Notes: generated by a model from the letters alone, not told the origin. 64,000 nucleotides of DNA from Yersinia alsatica (GCF_902170305.1 NZ_CABHWW010000015.1:1-64000); one strand, 5' to 3'; counted from the first letter of the stretch, positions 14,727 through 25,244 are shown. Translations and numbers: made by a program.

Positions 14727-16358
14727 TTAACTGGTTCGTCGCCAACCAATAAACCAGGCCAGTACTCCAGCGACAATGAATCCCGTTGAGATCTCTACCG
14801 CACCAGCCAAGAATAAAATGGTACCACTGACTAATAGTGTAGCGCCAACCCCGAACAAATACCGTGACTGCCCTTGACGTTGTTGCTGGCCTTGTATCTG
14901 TGTAGTGAGTTTATCGACACTTTGTTGCAATAATTTGTGCTGTTGCAAGCTGTCATAAACGAGTTCCGGTAGCTCTGGGAACTTCTCTGCCCAGAACGGC
15001 GCCTTCTCTTTCAATGCACGAATTACCGCGGGTAAGCCAACCTGGTCCCGTAACCAGCTTTCAAGAAACGGCTTCGCTGTCGTCCAGAGATCAAGCTGGG
15101 GATAGAGTTGACGCCCTAAACCCTCAACATACAGCAACGTTTTCTGTAACAGAACCAACTGAGGCTGTACTTCCATATTAAAGCGACGTGCTGTGTTAAA
15201 GAGATTCAATAACACATGCCCGAATGATATTTCTGCCAGGGGCTTTTCAAAAATTGGCTCACAAACGGTACGAATAGCGAACTCAAAATCTTCAACATTG
15301 GTATCACGAGGTACCCAGCCCGAATCAACATGCAACTCAGCAACTCGCCGGTAATCGCGGTTAAAGAAAGCAATAAAATTTTCAGCGAGATAGCGTTTAT
15401 CTGCTTTGTTTAACGAACCAACAATACCGCAGTCAATCCCGATGTACAGTGGGTCGTGAGGATGCTCATAGCTAACAAAAATGTTCCCAGGATGCATATC
15501 CGCATGGAAAAAGCTGTCACGGAAAACCTGAGTGAAGAAAACTTGCACTCCACGTTCCGCCAACAATTTCATATTTGTACCTTGATCTTCTAAAGCAGCA
15601 ATATCAGATACAGGTATGCCGTAAATACGTTCCATCACCAATACGCTTTCCCGGCAATAGTCTGAATAGACCTCAGGAATATAGAGCATGGGGCTGTCTT
15701 CAAAATTGCGGCGTAATTGAATAGCGTTAGCGGCTTCACGTAACAGATTCAGCTCATCAAGCAGCGTTTTTTCATATTCACGCACGACTTCCCGTGGACG
15801 CAATCTGCGGCCATCAGGTAAAAGCTTAGGTACCCAGCCAGCAAGACGATACATTAAGCGGACGTCGGCTTTAATAATCGGCAAAATATCAGGGCGAATA
15901 ACTTTCAGTACAACTTCCTGGCCGTTCTCTTTTAAGCGCGCCGTATGTACCTGAGCAATAGAAGCAGAGGCCAAAGCTTGCTGTTCAAAATCGTCGAACC
16001 ATGTTTCTAACGGCCCACCCATAGCGATTTCAATCTGCTTGCGTGCAAGCGCACCATCAAATGGAGCAACTCTGTCCTGCAATAACGCCAGTTGATCAGC
16101 AATGGCTGGCGGGAAAAGATCACGGCGCGTGGACATCATCTGGCCAAATTTGATCCAGACGGGTCCTAACTCCTGTAAAGCGAGACGTAAACGCTCACCC
16201 AAGGGTTTATCTTTATGGCGATTAGGCAGCCAGAAAAACAGATGACGACCAATACGTAATGGCAACGTCAAACGTATCTTCGGAATTAATTCTTCCAGCC
16301 CATAGCTTAAGAAAACCCGAATAATGAGATACAGGCGCCGAAGTTCTCCTGGCGTCAT
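14727..16358 (-). CDS. ubiB: Ubiquinone biosynthesis kinase-like protein UbiB
   Basis: UbiB is an atypical kinase/ATPase of the ABC1/ADCK family needed for aerobic ubiquinone synthesis. The 543 residues are close to E. coli (546). The family KxGQ motif appears in [11 protein letters not shown] (near 70), and the kinase-like [10 protein letters not shown] segment near 287. Two hydrophobic C-terminal helices (about 497-540) anchor it in the membrane. Its start overlaps the ubiJ stop by four bases, so translation is coupled. Confidence 0.95.
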   Translation of the reverse strand: MTPGELRRLYLIIRVFLSYGLEELIPKIRLTLPLRIGRHLFFWLPNRHKDKPLGERLRLALQELGPVWIKFGQMMSTRRDLFPPAIADQLALLQDRVAPFDGALARKQIEIAMGGPLETWFDDFEQQALASASIAQVHTARLKENGQEVVLKVIRPDILPIIKADVRLMYRLAGWVPKLLPDGRRLRPREVVREYEKTLLDELNLLREAANAIQLRRNFEDSPMLYIPEVYSDYCRESVLVMERIYGIPVSDIAALEDQGTNMKLLAERGVQVFFTQVFRDSFFHADMHPGNIFVSYEHPHDPLYIGIDCGIVGSLNKADKRYLAENFIAFFNRDYRRVAELHVDSGWVPRDTNVEDFEFAIRTVCEPIFEKPLAEISFGHVLLNLFNTARRFNMEVQPQLVLLQKTLLYVEGLGRQLYPQLDLWTTAKPFLESWLRDQVGLPAVIRALKEKAPFWAEKFPELPELVYDSLQQHKLLQQSVDKLTTQIQGQQQRQGQSRYLFGVGATLLVSGTILFLAGAVEISTGFIVAGVLAWFIGWRRTS

Positions 16359-17008
16359 TGTTTTGTCTCCATAGTTGCCAACCTGGCACTTAAAGCCTCT
16401 GTGGCACGAACAGTGGCATCCACCTCTTCGTTAAACCACACAACCTCTAGTGGTGCCGGCGCTATTTTCCATTCTTCAGTTATTGCGTCAGCCAAGTAAT
16501 GTTGCTGCTGCCGTAACTGCTTACCAAGAAAACGACTACTTTTATGCACTACCTGCCCTATGGATTCAGCGGCAATATCACCGATGTAGGGAGCCAACCA
16601 TTCTGCAGGCTCCCACTCAGCAAGATCCAATAGCGCAGCAAGTTGTTGAACCACCTGAATATCACCTTCGACAATCAGTTCGCCACTGCGCATCAAGGGT
16701 GAGAGTTGCTGACGGTCTCGCAATTTTGCCAACACAGCAACTTCTGTTTTCACGATGCAATCCGCTTCACCATCCCATTGGCTTAAAACATCTACCTGCC
16801 GTTCACTAAAAACGAACAGCAGTGGGAAGCTTATCTCGCGTAACTCGATGCGCAGAACTTTCCCTGCCAAGCGTAAACGCGCAGCTTTCATGCTTTTATC
16901 GCGAAATAGCACACTATTGAGTGATGTTTCTATAGCGGCTGTAATTAGTGGCAACAGTAAAGTTGGTTTCAGTGACAAAGGTCTAAATATCAGTGATTTT
17001 AGCGGCAT
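16355..17008 (-). CDS. ubiJ: Ubiquinone biosynthesis accessory factor UbiJ
   Basis: UbiJ has an SCP2 lipid-binding domain and helps organise the soluble ubiquinone complex (E. coli UbiJ, 201 residues). From the ATG at 17008 (MPLKSLIF) the protein has 217 residues. Conserved segments include [37 protein letters not shown] and [22 protein letters not shown] longer in-frame form from 17059 would overlap ubiE and is unlikely. A small RNA (EsrE) has been reported in the 3' part of the E. coli gene; I cannot judge that here. Confidence 0.92.
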   Translation of the reverse strand: MPLKSLIFRPLSLKPTLLLPLITAAIETSLNSVLFRDKSMKAARLRLAGKVLRIELREISFPLLFVFSERQVDVLSQWDGEADCIVKTEVAVLAKLRDRQQLSPLMRSGELIVEGDIQVVQQLAALLDLAEWEPAEWLAPYIGDIAAESIGQVVHKSSRFLGKQLRQQQHYLADAITEEWKIAPAPLEVVWFNEEVDATVRATEALSARLATMETKQ

Positions 17009-17021
17009 AACCCCATTCCTG

Positions 17022-17777
17022 TTAGAACTTAAAGCCCCGATGTAACGCAACGATGCCACCGGTTAAATTGGAATAGGTTACGTTTTCAAACCCGGCATCC
17101 ATCATCATGCCTTTCAGTGTTTCTTGGTCAGGATGCATCCGAATAGACTCCGCCAAATAGCGGTAGCTTTCAGAGTCCTGTGCCACAAGCTCACCAATCT
17201 TAGGTAGAATATGGAAAGAGTAAGCATCATAGGCTTTGCTCAAAGGTGCCAGAAGTGGTTTAGAGAATTCGAGAACTAACAAGCGACCGCCGGGCTTTAG
17301 TACCCGAAACATAGAACGTAACGCCTTTTCTTTTTCGGTGACATTTCTCAAACCGAATGAAATGGTGATGCAATCGAAGTAATTATCAGGGAAAGGTAGG
17401 GCCTCAGCATTGGCCTGTACATAGCTGACATTACCAACGATGCCTTTATCACGCAGCTTTTCACGGCCCATACGCAGCATAGATTCATTGATATCAGCCA
17501 GAACGACTTCGCCCTGTTCTCCCACCAGCCGAGAGAATTTAGCCGTTAAATCTCCGGTACCACCAGCTAGATCCAATACTCGTTGACCGCGCCTAACACC
17601 GCTACAGTCAATAGTAAAACGCTTCCAAATACGGTGAACACCGAACGACATCAGGTCATTCATCAGATCGTATTTGGCGGCTACGGAATGAAAAACTTCT
17701 GCCACCATGCCTTCTTTCTGTTCTTTGGCTACGGTGCGAAAACCAAAATGAGTGGTTTCCTTGTCCTGATCTACCAT
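17022..17777 (-). CDS. ubiE: Ubiquinone/menaquinone C-methyltransferase UbiE
   Basis: UbiE is the SAM-dependent C-methyltransferase of both ubiquinone and menaquinone synthesis. The ATG at 17777 gives 251 residues, the E. coli length; the in-frame TTG at 17801 is a weaker choice. The SAM-binding motif [12 protein letters not shown] lies near residue 66, then [14 protein letters not shown], and LLVLEFSKP in the later strand. It heads the ubiE-ubiJ-ubiB run, 13 bases before ubiJ. Confidence 0.96.
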   Translation of the reverse strand: MVDQDKETTHFGFRTVAKEQKEGMVAEVFHSVAAKYDLMNDLMSFGVHRIWKRFTIDCSGVRRGQRVLDLAGGTGDLTAKFSRLVGEQGEVVLADINESMLRMGREKLRDKGIVGNVSYVQANAEALPFPDNYFDCITISFGLRNVTEKEKALRSMFRVLKPGGRLLVLEFSKPLLAPLSKAYDAYSFHILPKIGELVAQDSESYRYLAESIRMHPDQETLKGMMMDAGFENVTYSNLTGGIVALHRGFKF

Positions 17778-17916
17778 TTTCTGTGCCTGCTTTTCAGTCA
17801 ATCTTTCGAGGAAGTGTACCAGAACTCCGATGAAAGCCCCACCTCACCTGGTATTAAGGTAACTGCTTAATCGCAGTCTTCTCAACATCATACAGAAGAG
17901 GAACATGCAACTAACC

Positions 17917-19437
17917 CTAGTACTTCAGCGGTGCAGAATCATTGATTGCGGATTCTGCATCATCGGATAGCGCTAAATCGCTCTCTGGGCTTTCCTCCAT
18001 ACTGGCTTTCTCTGCCAGTGACGGGCTAATAGGTCGTTTTACCTCGACCCCCAGAGTGCGAAAACCTTCAACTTGCCCTATCAGGTTACCACGGCCTTGC
18101 GACAGTTTGTTCATTGCCTGACGATAACTTAGCTGAGCTTTATCGAGGCTTTGCCCTAATGACTCCATATCATCAACAAATAAGCGCAATTTGTCATAGA
18201 GTTTGGCTGCTCTTTCTGCGATGCGTTGCGCATTTTGGCTTTGGTGCTCATATCGCCATAAGTTAGTAATAGTTCGTAGAGCCACCAGTAGTGTTGTCGG
18301 GCTAACCAGCATAATATTGTGCTGTAATGCTTCACTGATCAATTCTGGCTGGCGGTCTATCGCAACCAGAAAGGCGGGTTCTACCGGGATAAACATCAAA
18401 ACATAATCAAGCGAACGTAAGCCGGGAAGTTGCTGATAATCTTTGCGGCCCAGCATTCGAATATGGGCGCGTAGCGAGGATAAATGCTCATTTAATGCTG
18501 CGTCTCGTTCAGTATCATCTTCGCTATTAAAATAGCGCTCATAAGCCACCAGCGACATTTTAGCGTCAATGACGACATCTTTACCCTGTGGCAAGCGAAC
18601 GATAACATCCGGCTGCATACGGTTATTGTTATCGATTTTTACGCTAACTTGGGTTTGATACTCATAACCTTCACGCAGACCTGAAGCTTCGAGCACTTTA
18701 GCTAAAACAACTTCGCCCCAGTTTCCTTGCGTTTTATTATCCCCTTTGAGTGCTTTCGTCAGGTTTAATGCTTCGCGCGCCATTTGAGCATTGAGCTGTT
18801 GCAAGCTACGGATTTCATGGGTCAAAGTATGGCGTTCGCGCGCTTCTTGCCCAAAGCTATCCTGAACCTGCCGACGGAAACCATCTAACTGCTCTCGTAG
18901 AGGCAGCAATAAGCGATCCAAACTCTGCTTATTCTGTTCATCCGCACGGCGGCCAGTTTGTTCAAAGATACGGTTTGCCAGATTTTCAAACTGAGTGGTT
19001 AGCCGCTGTTCGCTATTAAGGAGCAAACGCTGCTTTTCTTCTGCGGTCAGGCGGGTTTCTTCCAGGCGAATAGTCACTTCGCGTAGTTCGGCCTCTTGCG
19101 CGCTATTCACTTCCCTTTGAGCGCGTAACTCTTGATTAAGTTGCTCGCATTCATCGCGCCAATGGGCCAACTGCTGTAGTTTCTCTGCATTTGCCGCTAG
19201 CTGGCTATGTAAATTACGTAGCTCTAACTCACCTTGCCGTAATTGTTGTTCATTACGTTGTAAAGCAGTCTGTAATTCTGCGGTATTCTGCTGAGACTGT
19301 TGTAATGCCTGTTCCAGTAACCGCCGTTCAATATCCTGCTGTGCTTTATTACGCTGCTGATGCAAGCTGGCAATCAGCCAACCAATAAGGCCACCAAGCA
19401 GACAGCCCCCCAGCCCATAAAATAAACTGATATCCAC
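17917..19437 (-). CDS. rmuC: DNA recombination protein RmuC
   Basis: RmuC is a predicted nuclease-like protein that limits DNA inversions at short inverted repeats in E. coli. The 506-residue protein has an N-terminal membrane helix (about 4-24), a long glutamine- and glutamate-rich coiled coil (about 28-230), and the conserved RmuC domain from LTKALKGDNKTQGNWGEVVLAKVLE onward, with VIDAKMSLVAYERY near 318. The C-terminal tail is acidic. It lies upstream of ubiE on the same strand, as in E. coli. The 202 bases to the dedA stop show no clear structure. Confidence 0.93.
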   Translation of the reverse strand: MDISLFYGLGGCLLGGLIGWLIASLHQQRNKAQQDIERRLLEQALQQSQQNTAELQTALQRNEQQLRQGELELRNLHSQLAANAEKLQQLAHWRDECEQLNQELRAQREVNSAQEAELREVTIRLEETRLTAEEKQRLLLNSEQRLTTQFENLANRIFEQTGRRADEQNKQSLDRLLLPLREQLDGFRRQVQDSFGQEARERHTLTHEIRSLQQLNAQMAREALNLTKALKGDNKTQGNWGEVVLAKVLEASGLREGYEYQTQVSVKIDNNNRMQPDVIVRLPQGKDVVIDAKMSLVAYERYFNSEDDTERDAALNEHLSSLRAHIRMLGRKDYQQLPGLRSLDYVLMFIPVEPAFLVAIDRQPELISEALQHNIMLVSPTTLLVALRTITNLWRYEHQSQNAQRIAERAAKLYDKLRLFVDDMESLGQSLDKAQLSYRQAMNKLSQGRGNLIGQVEGFRTLGVEVKRPISPSLAEKASMEESPESDLALSDDAESAINDSAPLKY

Positions 19438-19639
19438 GGTTATCTCCCCATTAACCTATTGTTAGTCAAGGTAAGGGGATACTGTATGGATGTCCAGAGT
19501 GTTTTTCCGTTACATGCCATCTTGCGAAGCGGTACGCATAAATAATAAGCAGTTCAAAAAGTACTTACTTTGCCACAAAGAAATAGGCTAAAACTGTCAG
19601 CCGTAGAGCGCTGATGACGCACTATATGCCTAAGTAGGG

Positions 19640-20170
19640 TTAATCTATCCAGTGAGAAAGCCACTGAATACCAAATGCACCTGGAGCCAAAATACCGAAT
19701 GCCCAAATTAAGGCGGAAGTGATGTTAGCTAACTGGAAATAGAACTTTGGCATGCCACAAATACCGGCCACCAGCGGAACGGCTGCACGCAGAGGGCCAA
19801 AGAAACGGCCAATAAAGGCACCAAAGAATCCCCAACGTTCAAAGAATATATGACCGCGAACCAGTAGCTGAGGATTACGAGAAAGTGGCCACATGGTGCC
19901 GACGCGATCCTTGTAATGGTCACCGACCCAATAAGAGAGCCAATCACCAAAGAATGCACCGGCCACGGCAGCGGCCCAAATTGGCCAGAAGGAAATACCA
20001 CTTTCACCAATTAATGCGCCCAATCCGAGCAAGATAACTGTTGCAGGTAGAAGCAAGGAGATAAAAGCGAGTGACTCACCGAAAGCAAGAATAAACACGA
20101 TAGGCATAGCCCATGTTTCATGTTCGCGAACAAAATCGATAGTGGCGGTAATGACATCATTCAGGGTCAC
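19640..20170 (-). CDS. DedA family membrane protein
   Basis: A 176-residue inner-membrane protein of the DedA/SNARE-associated family. Members support envelope integrity, and some are implicated in flipping undecaprenyl phosphate or phospholipids. The family segments GAFFGDWLSYWVG and GRFFGPLRAAVPLVAG are visible. The start is the GTG at 20170, preceded by AGGA at a good distance. A longer in-frame form to 20275 is rejected because it would span the cstA terminator. It lies between the CstA-type gene and rmuC. The exact paralogue is not clear to me. Confidence 0.88.
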   Translation of the reverse strand: MTLNDVITATIDFVREHETWAMPIVFILAFGESLAFISLLLPATVILLGLGALIGESGISFWPIWAAAVAGAFFGDWLSYWVGDHYKDRVGTMWPLSRNPQLLVRGHIFFERWGFFGAFIGRFFGPLRAAVPLVAGICGMPKFYFQLANITSALIWAFGILAPGAFGIQWLSHWID

Positions 20171-20235
20171 AGGTATTTTCCTGTTATCAATAAAGTTGCC
20201 ATTAGCATACGCAATGTGTCGACATTTTGGCTTAA

Positions 20236-20268
20236 CAAAAAATAAACGGCCGGAAGATTCCGACCGTT
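20236..20268 (-). terminator. Intrinsic terminator of the CstA-type gene
   Basis: On the minus strand: AACGGTCGGA-ATCT-TCCGGCCGTT followed by TATTTTTTGTT. This is a 10-bp stem with one G-U pair and a T tract, 30 bases after the stop at 20299. It also shows that the downstream DedA gene must start later, at 20170. Confidence 0.85.
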
Positions 20269-20298
20269 CTGACAAATTAATACAATAAATTTAGTTTA

Positions 20299-22110
20299 TC
20301 AGGCGTTAGCAGTGACTACTTTGTTGCCCGCCATTTCGGCTGATCTGCGGATCCACAGTTCACGCCATTTTTTCAGTGCGGATATCAAGATGATTACACC
20401 CAGTGTCATCATGATAATAGAGATGATGCCATTGAATAGGTTGTAACCTTTTGCTGCTGAGTTGAAATACACGTGGGTGATCATCCAGTAACCAGCATAG
20501 TTTACGGTAACAAACAGATAGGCCAGTGGGATAACACAGGTCAGCATGTAAATCCGTTTAGTCGCCAAACGCAGAATGATAGTGGCACCAATGATTAACC
20601 CAACAGAAGCCATTAACTGGTTTGATACACCAAATAGCGCCCATACCGAGTTGATATCACCGGAGTTCAGGAGATAGCCCCACAGTGCGCAAGCGATAAC
20701 ACTACAAGCTAATGTGCCTGGTAGCCAATCAGTGCGTTTCAATGGTGCCCAGATATCGCCCAAGAAATCTTGCAGCAAGTAGCGAGCAACACGAGTACCA
20801 GAGTCAACTGCGGTCAGGATGAATACGGCTTCAAACATAACAACGAACTGGAAGAAGTAAGCGGCCAGACTACTAAACCATGGCACACGAATGAAGATAT
20901 CCGTCATACCAACCGCCAAGGTGACAGCACCACCAGTACGGCCATATAAGTCCAGACCGATTTCCTGACTCAGTTTCGGCAGGTTAACCACATCCATGCC
21001 AAGCATACTCCAGGCTTCAGCAGATGAGTTAATCGCGAAGTAGTCAGCTGGATGCAAGGATGTTGCAGCGATCAGGGCCATAACCCCAACCATACATTCG
21101 GCCAGCATCGCACCAAAACCGACAGGTAAAATATCACTCCATTTATCGATCTGTTTTGGTGTTGTACCTGAACCGATAAAGGCATGGAAACCAGAAATCG
21201 CACCACAAGCAATAGTTATCGAGATGAACGGCCACACTGGCCCGGCCAAAACTGGGCCACCACCATGAATAAACTGTGTCAGTGCCGGGAATTGAATCTC
21301 AGGGTTGATAAATACAACACCAACAATCAATGCGCCAAATACACCGATTTTCATAAAGCTAGAGAGGTAACCACGAGGGGTTAATAACATCCAGACCGGC
21401 AGTGCCGTCGCAAAGAAAGCATACATTGGCAAAATAATGCTGACGGTATCGGCTTTCAGCATTAACCATTCGCCAAGCCAAGTACCTTCAATATAAGGAC
21501 CGACAAACACGCACACCATAATGGCGGCGATGCCAACATAAGAAGCCCCTTTCATGCTGCCGGTCATGCGTTCCCATAAACCGACGCAAATAGCGATAGG
21601 GATTGTCATGAACACCGCGAAAGTACCCCAAGGGTTACGTTCCAGGGCATGTACCACCACCATCGACAAACCAGCCATGGTAATAGTGATGATAAACAGC
21701 ATAGCCAGACCGGTACACCAACCTGCTACTGGGCCGAGCTCTGATTTAGCGACTTCAGACAGTGATTTGCCCTGATGCTTCATTGAAGCAAACAGAACCA
21801 CGGTGTCGTGAACCGCACCACCGATAACACAACCAATCAGTAACCACAGGAAGCCAGGTAAATAACCATATTGGGCTGCCAGCACAGGGCCAACCAAGGG
21901 ACCAGCCGCAGCGATTGCTGCGAAGTGGCTACCAAAGTTCACCCATTTTTTAGTTGGAACGTAATCTTTACCATCTTCGAAGGTGTGGGAAGGTGTTATT
22001 TCACTGTCATCGACGCGCAAAACCTTACGAACAAAAAAGATACCGTATAAACGGTAGCAGATCATAAGGATACACGCTGAAGCGATAACAAAGGTGATCG
22101 CATGTTGCAT
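20299..22110 (-). CDS. CstA/BtsT family transporter
   Basis: A 603-residue polytopic membrane protein of the carbon starvation CstA family (peptide or pyruvate uptake). Conserved segments include HFAAIAAAGPLVGPVLAAQ-GYLPG (near 65-90), ITIACGAISGFHAFIGSGTTPKQI, and FILTAVDSGTRVARYLLQD. It is about 100 residues shorter than E. coli CstA (701) and BtsT (716), lacking mainly their N-terminal and C-terminal extensions, as in shorter family members. Starts at 22116 and 22110 are both possible; GGAG lies nine bases before the second. The substrate is not shown by the sequence. Confidence 0.9.
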   Translation of the reverse strand: MQHAITFVIASACILMICYRLYGIFFVRKVLRVDDSEITPSHTFEDGKDYVPTKKWVNFGSHFAAIAAAGPLVGPVLAAQYGYLPGFLWLLIGCVIGGAVHDTVVLFASMKHQGKSLSEVAKSELGPVAGWCTGLAMLFIITITMAGLSMVVVHALERNPWGTFAVFMTIPIAICVGLWERMTGSMKGASYVGIAAIMVCVFVGPYIEGTWLGEWLMLKADTVSIILPMYAFFATALPVWMLLTPRGYLSSFMKIGVFGALIVGVVFINPEIQFPALTQFIHGGGPVLAGPVWPFISITIACGAISGFHAFIGSGTTPKQIDKWSDILPVGFGAMLAECMVGVMALIAATSLHPADYFAINSSAEAWSMLGMDVVNLPKLSQEIGLDLYGRTGGAVTLAVGMTDIFIRVPWFSSLAAYFFQFVVMFEAVFILTAVDSGTRVARYLLQDFLGDIWAPLKRTDWLPGTLACSVIACALWGYLLNSGDINSVWALFGVSNQLMASVGLIIGATIILRLATKRIYMLTCVIPLAYLFVTVNYAGYWMITHVYFNSAAKGYNLFNGIISIIMMTLGVIILISALKKWRELWIRRSAEMAGNKVVTANA

Positions 22111-22212
22111 GAGCATTCTCTCCAGGGAATTTGTCAGGCGTTAACATACGCTTGGTCCCTAAGAGAAATATCAGTGAACTGGTTAAGCGGTAGTTTGCAT
22201 CATTAAGCGGTT

Positions 22213-22234
22213 AAAAAGAGCCACCTAGTGGCTC
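22213..22234 (-). terminator. Intrinsic terminator of the phosphatase gene
   Basis: GAGCCAC-CTA-GTGGCTC is a 7-bp stem with a 3-base loop. On the minus strand it is followed directly by TTTTTAACC. It lies 40 bases after the stop at 22274. Confidence 0.8.
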
Positions 22235-22273
22235 AATAAAAGACGAATTGGAAAAACGGGCGGTAGAGAGCCC

Positions 22274-23071
22274 TTATTCCAGGAAATATGACTGCAATTT
22301 TTCTCGCTCTATGCTGCCAAGACCAAACTCCTGTTGAAGCCAATGGTCCCGGCTACCATAGCGCTCCTGAATACTACGTAGCGCGGTTTGAATAAATTCT
22401 TCTCTGGCTGACAGTACAAAGGCGAATTGCCCTAATGCCTGATCGTTGAGTTTTAGTGCCAACTCAGCCAGCATATGCTCACGAAAAGGCTTCAATGTGG
22501 TTTCGGTCAACAGATAATCTTCCAACACCGTCGATTCATCAGCACCTAAAGCAAACAATACCAAGGCAGAACCCACGCCGGTACGGTCTTTCCCGACAGC
22601 ACAATGCTGAACGACCCCTGTGGCAGTATGCTCTGGTGAAGCACTGTTTTGCAGCAAACTAACCAGCTGCTTATAAGCTTGATTACCAAAAGGTAACCGA
22701 CCATAAAGCTCTAACATGAAGGCTCGAGCATCAAACGTCGCTAAGGTTTCGTTCGTCAGCTTTTCCAGATTGGCATTAACTTCACTGCTGAGTGGATTGG
22801 CAGGAATATTGTGATAACTGGCCCCATGCCACACCACATCAGGTTTGGCCCGAACTTCATCAGCATCTCGATAATCAAGAATTTGAGCAACAGAGCCGCT
22901 GCTGAGTAAGTCGCAATCTTTGGCACTCAAACGATCGAGTGAACCGGAGCGAAACAGTAACCCGCGTTTGATACGCCGACCATCAGCAACGGCATTGCCA
23001 CCGAGATCACGAAAGTTAATACCACCGTCCAATGGCAGTAGGGAAGGATGAGATAGAGCAGGTGTCGTCAT
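22274..23071 (-). CDS. Tyrosine-specific protein phosphatase-like protein
   Basis: A 265-residue cysteine phosphatase. The signature loop HCAVGKDRTGVG places catalytic Cys157 and Arg163 in the HCxxGKDRTG form seen in bacterial IphP/LipA-like tyrosine and phosphoinositide phosphatases. The N-terminal NFRDLGG (19-25) is also typical of this group. I see no signal peptide, so it is probably cytoplasmic. It lies between udp and the CstA-type gene on the same strand with terminators on both sides, so it is likely monocistronic. The substrate is unknown. Confidence 0.85.
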   Translation of the reverse strand: MTTPALSHPSLLPLDGGINFRDLGGNAVADGRRIKRGLLFRSGSLDRLSAKDCDLLSSGSVAQILDYRDADEVRAKPDVVWHGASYHNIPANPLSSEVNANLEKLTNETLATFDARAFMLELYGRLPFGNQAYKQLVSLLQNSASPEHTATGVVQHCAVGKDRTGVGSALVLFALGADESTVLEDYLLTETTLKPFREHMLAELALKLNDQALGQFAFVLSAREEFIQTALRSIQERYGSRDHWLQQEFGLGSIEREKLQSYFLE

Positions 23072-23133
23072 GTTTTCCTCTTATTATTGTCCATTATAAG
23101 AGCTACGACATTAACAGATAAATCGACGAAATA

Positions 23134-23159
23134 GAAAACGGGCCAGTAAACTGACCCGT
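23134..23159 (-). terminator. Intrinsic terminator of udp
   Basis: On the minus strand: ACGGGTCAG-TTTA-CTGGCCCGT then TTTCTATTTCG. The 9-bp stem has one G-U pair. It lies 28 bases after the udp stop. Confidence 0.8.
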
Positions 23160-23186
23160 CGATAGTAAGCATGACAACAACCGGTA

Positions 23187-23948
23187 TTACAGCAAGTGAC
23201 GTGCCGCTTCTACCACGATTTTTACTGCGTGGCTTTCAGTCGCTTTCATGGTTTCTTCGTTCGGGATCTCTTGCTGGGTGCGGTTTACAATCACCCCAGC
23301 AACCATACCAGCACGCAGGCCTTGACTCGCACACATGGTCAGCAAGGTTGCAGATTCCATTTCATAATTCATCACGCCCATAGATTGCCATTCTTCCATG
23401 GAGCCTTTAAAGCGGCGAACCACACGGCCAGAGAAAGTATCGTAACGTTCTTGGCCCGGATAGAAGGTATCTGAAGACGCCGTAACACCAATGTGGGTGG
23501 TCGCACCAACCGATTTAGCCGCGTTAACTAGTGCCGTCGTACAGTCAAAATCAGCTACAGCCGGGAATTCCATCGGTGCAAAATGCAGGCTGGCACCGTC
23601 TAAACGTACCGCCGCAGTCGTGACCAATACATCACCAACATTGATATGTGGCTGAATGGCACCGGTAGTACCAATACGCAGGAAAGTCCGCACACCAAGC
23701 TGCGCTAACTCCTCAACGGCAATGGATGTTGATGGCCCACCGATACCGGTTGAACAGACAATCACAGCTTTGCCATCAAGTTCAGCACGCCATGAAGTAA
23801 ATTCACGATGCGAGGCCAGATGCACTGGGTTATCCATCAATTTAGCGATTTTCTCAACACGCTGTGGATCACCCGGAACGATAGCCAGAGTCGCCCCTTG
23901 CAGATCGCTTTTAGTCAGGCCCAAGTGAAAAACGTCGGATTTAGCCAT
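23187..23948 (-). CDS. udp: Uridine phosphorylase Udp
   Basis: Udp splits uridine with phosphate to uracil and ribose-1-phosphate (pyrimidine salvage). The 253 residues match E. coli Udp. Visible features are the N-terminal [30 protein letters not shown], the phosphate-binding region with [11 protein letters not shown] and the ribose-binding NYEMESATL near 196. Two CRP sites upstream fit the known CRP/CytR control of this gene. Confidence 0.97.
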   Translation of the reverse strand: MAKSDVFHLGLTKSDLQGATLAIVPGDPQRVEKIAKLMDNPVHLASHREFTSWRAELDGKAVIVCSTGIGGPSTSIAVEELAQLGVRTFLRIGTTGAIQPHINVGDVLVTTAAVRLDGASLHFAPMEFPAVADFDCTTALVNAAKSVGATTHIGVTASSDTFYPGQERYDTFSGRVVRRFKGSMEEWQSMGVMNYEMESATLLTMCASQGLRAGMVAGVIVNRTQQEIPNEETMKATESHAVKIVVEAARHLL

Positions 23949-24025
23949 GTGTGAGACTCCTCTTTCATGAGAGATGTTATAGGGAGATACAAAGGAATAC
24001 TTTACTCAAAATCACCCCATCATTG

Positions 24026-24041
24026 CGTGATGGATGTCACT
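24026..24041. promoter_or_regulatory. CRP site proximal to udp
   Basis: CGTGATGGATGTCACT has a perfect GTGA-N6-TCAC core, centred about 85 bases upstream of the udp start codon. Confidence 0.75.
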
Positions 24042-24078
24042 TTGACAAAAGAAATGAATATATCAAATACATTAAATT

Positions 24079-24094
24079 AGTGACTCAAATCACA
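24079..24094. promoter_or_regulatory. CRP site distal to udp
   Basis: AGTGACTCAAATCACA has a GTGA-N6-TCAC core. Its centre is 53 bases from the proximal site, the spacing known from CytR-controlled promoters. The rest of the 441-base udp-dlh gap (23949-24389) is A/T-rich and shows nothing else that I recognise. Confidence 0.75.
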
Positions 24095-24389
24095 AAATAA
24101 AATCAATGAGACTGTTTTTCATACAAATCAGACCACAGACATAGTCATTTTATATATGAATAACAAGAATAGAACTCATTGATTAATGTTGTATGTTTAT
24201 CTTTATTCACTGACTTATTAGACAGATCCCATGTTGCAATAAAACGCTGAATTACTGCAAAACCTGATCTCATTAATCTCAAAGATTACCTATAGTTAAA
24301 GTCGAGAACAGCCAATATAGGGCAACAGGTTATTCAGCCCAGCCAGTATTCATCGCGTAATACTTCCCTCATTTCGCAAGGAGACCACA

Positions 24390-25244
24390 GTGAAAACTGA
24401 TCAACTTATGACTCTCAGGCCAACAGCAGCTGGCTTCACACCTGCGGTCGCTCCTCTGGCCTCGACGACCCGCCATACCGATCAACAAGGTATTCACTGC
24501 GGAGAAACCACCATCCCCTCCCAAGGCGATGAATTGCCAGCTTATATTGCCAAACCCGCGCAACATACCGGCCCTTACCCGGTCATTATTGTGGTGCAAG
24601 AAATCTTTGGTGTGCATGAACATATTCAAGATATCTGCCGCAGGCTGGCAAAACAGGGTTATTTGGCCATCGCTCCCGAACTGTTTTTCCGTCAGGGAGA
24701 TGCTAAAGAATATGATGATATTAACGCGTTATATAAAAATTTGGTCAGCAAAGTCCCCGACCGTCAGGTTATGGTAGATCTTGATCACGCGGCGCATTGG
24801 GCTTCCCGCCATGGCGGCGATACCAGCAAACTGGCGATTACCGGATTTTGTTGGGGAGGGCGAATTGCATGGTTGTATGCCGCCCATAACCCACAGTTAA
24901 AGGCTGCAGTAGCATGGTATGGCAAGCTAGTTGGAGAGAAAACCTTGCTGCTCCCGAAATATCCAGTGGATGTTGCAGTCGACCTCAGTGCACCCGTGCT
25001 AGGGCTGTATGGCGGTAAAGATGGCAGCATCACGCAAGAGCATATCGACACCATGCGCCAGGCATTACGTGCCGCGAATGCTGATGCAGAAATCATTGTT
25101 TATCCTGATGCAGGGCACGCATTTAATGCTGACTATCGTCCCAGTTATCATGCAGAATCGGCATTAGATGGCTGGCAGCGCATGCTTGACTGGTTTACTC
25201 AACATGGGGTGAGCGCCCATCCGGTACCTGAAGAAGATAAATAA
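24390..25244 (+). CDS. ysgA: Dienelactone hydrolase family protein (YsgA-like)
   Basis: A 284-residue alpha/beta hydrolase matching E. coli YsgA (271 residues). The nucleophile is Cys154 in ITGFCWGGR, as in dienelactone hydrolases, with an Asp near LYGGKDGS and a His in DAGHAFN completing the triad. E. coli also places it between udp and metE. It begins at a GTG preceded by AAGGAG at good spacing. The physiological substrate is unknown. The first 30 residues look disordered and I see no clear signal peptide. Confidence 0.88.
   Translation: MKTDQLMTLRPTAAGFTPAVAPLASTTRHTDQQGIHCGETTIPSQGDELPAYIAKPAQHTGPYPVIIVVQEIFGVHEHIQDICRRLAKQGYLAIAPELFFRQGDAKEYDDINALYKNLVSKVPDRQVMVDLDHAAHWASRHGGDTSKLAITGFCWGGRIAWLYAAHNPQLKAAVAWYGKLVGEKTLLLPKYPVDVAVDLSAPVLGLYGGKDGSITQEHIDTMRQALRAANADAEIIVYPDAGHAFNADYRPSYHAESALDGWQRMLDWFTQHGVSAHPVPEEDK

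Noticed and set aside
19640-20275. Longer DedA protein starting at 20275
   Set aside because: The extension runs through the intrinsic terminator of the upstream CstA-type gene. A GTG at 20170 with a good ribosome site gives a normal family start.
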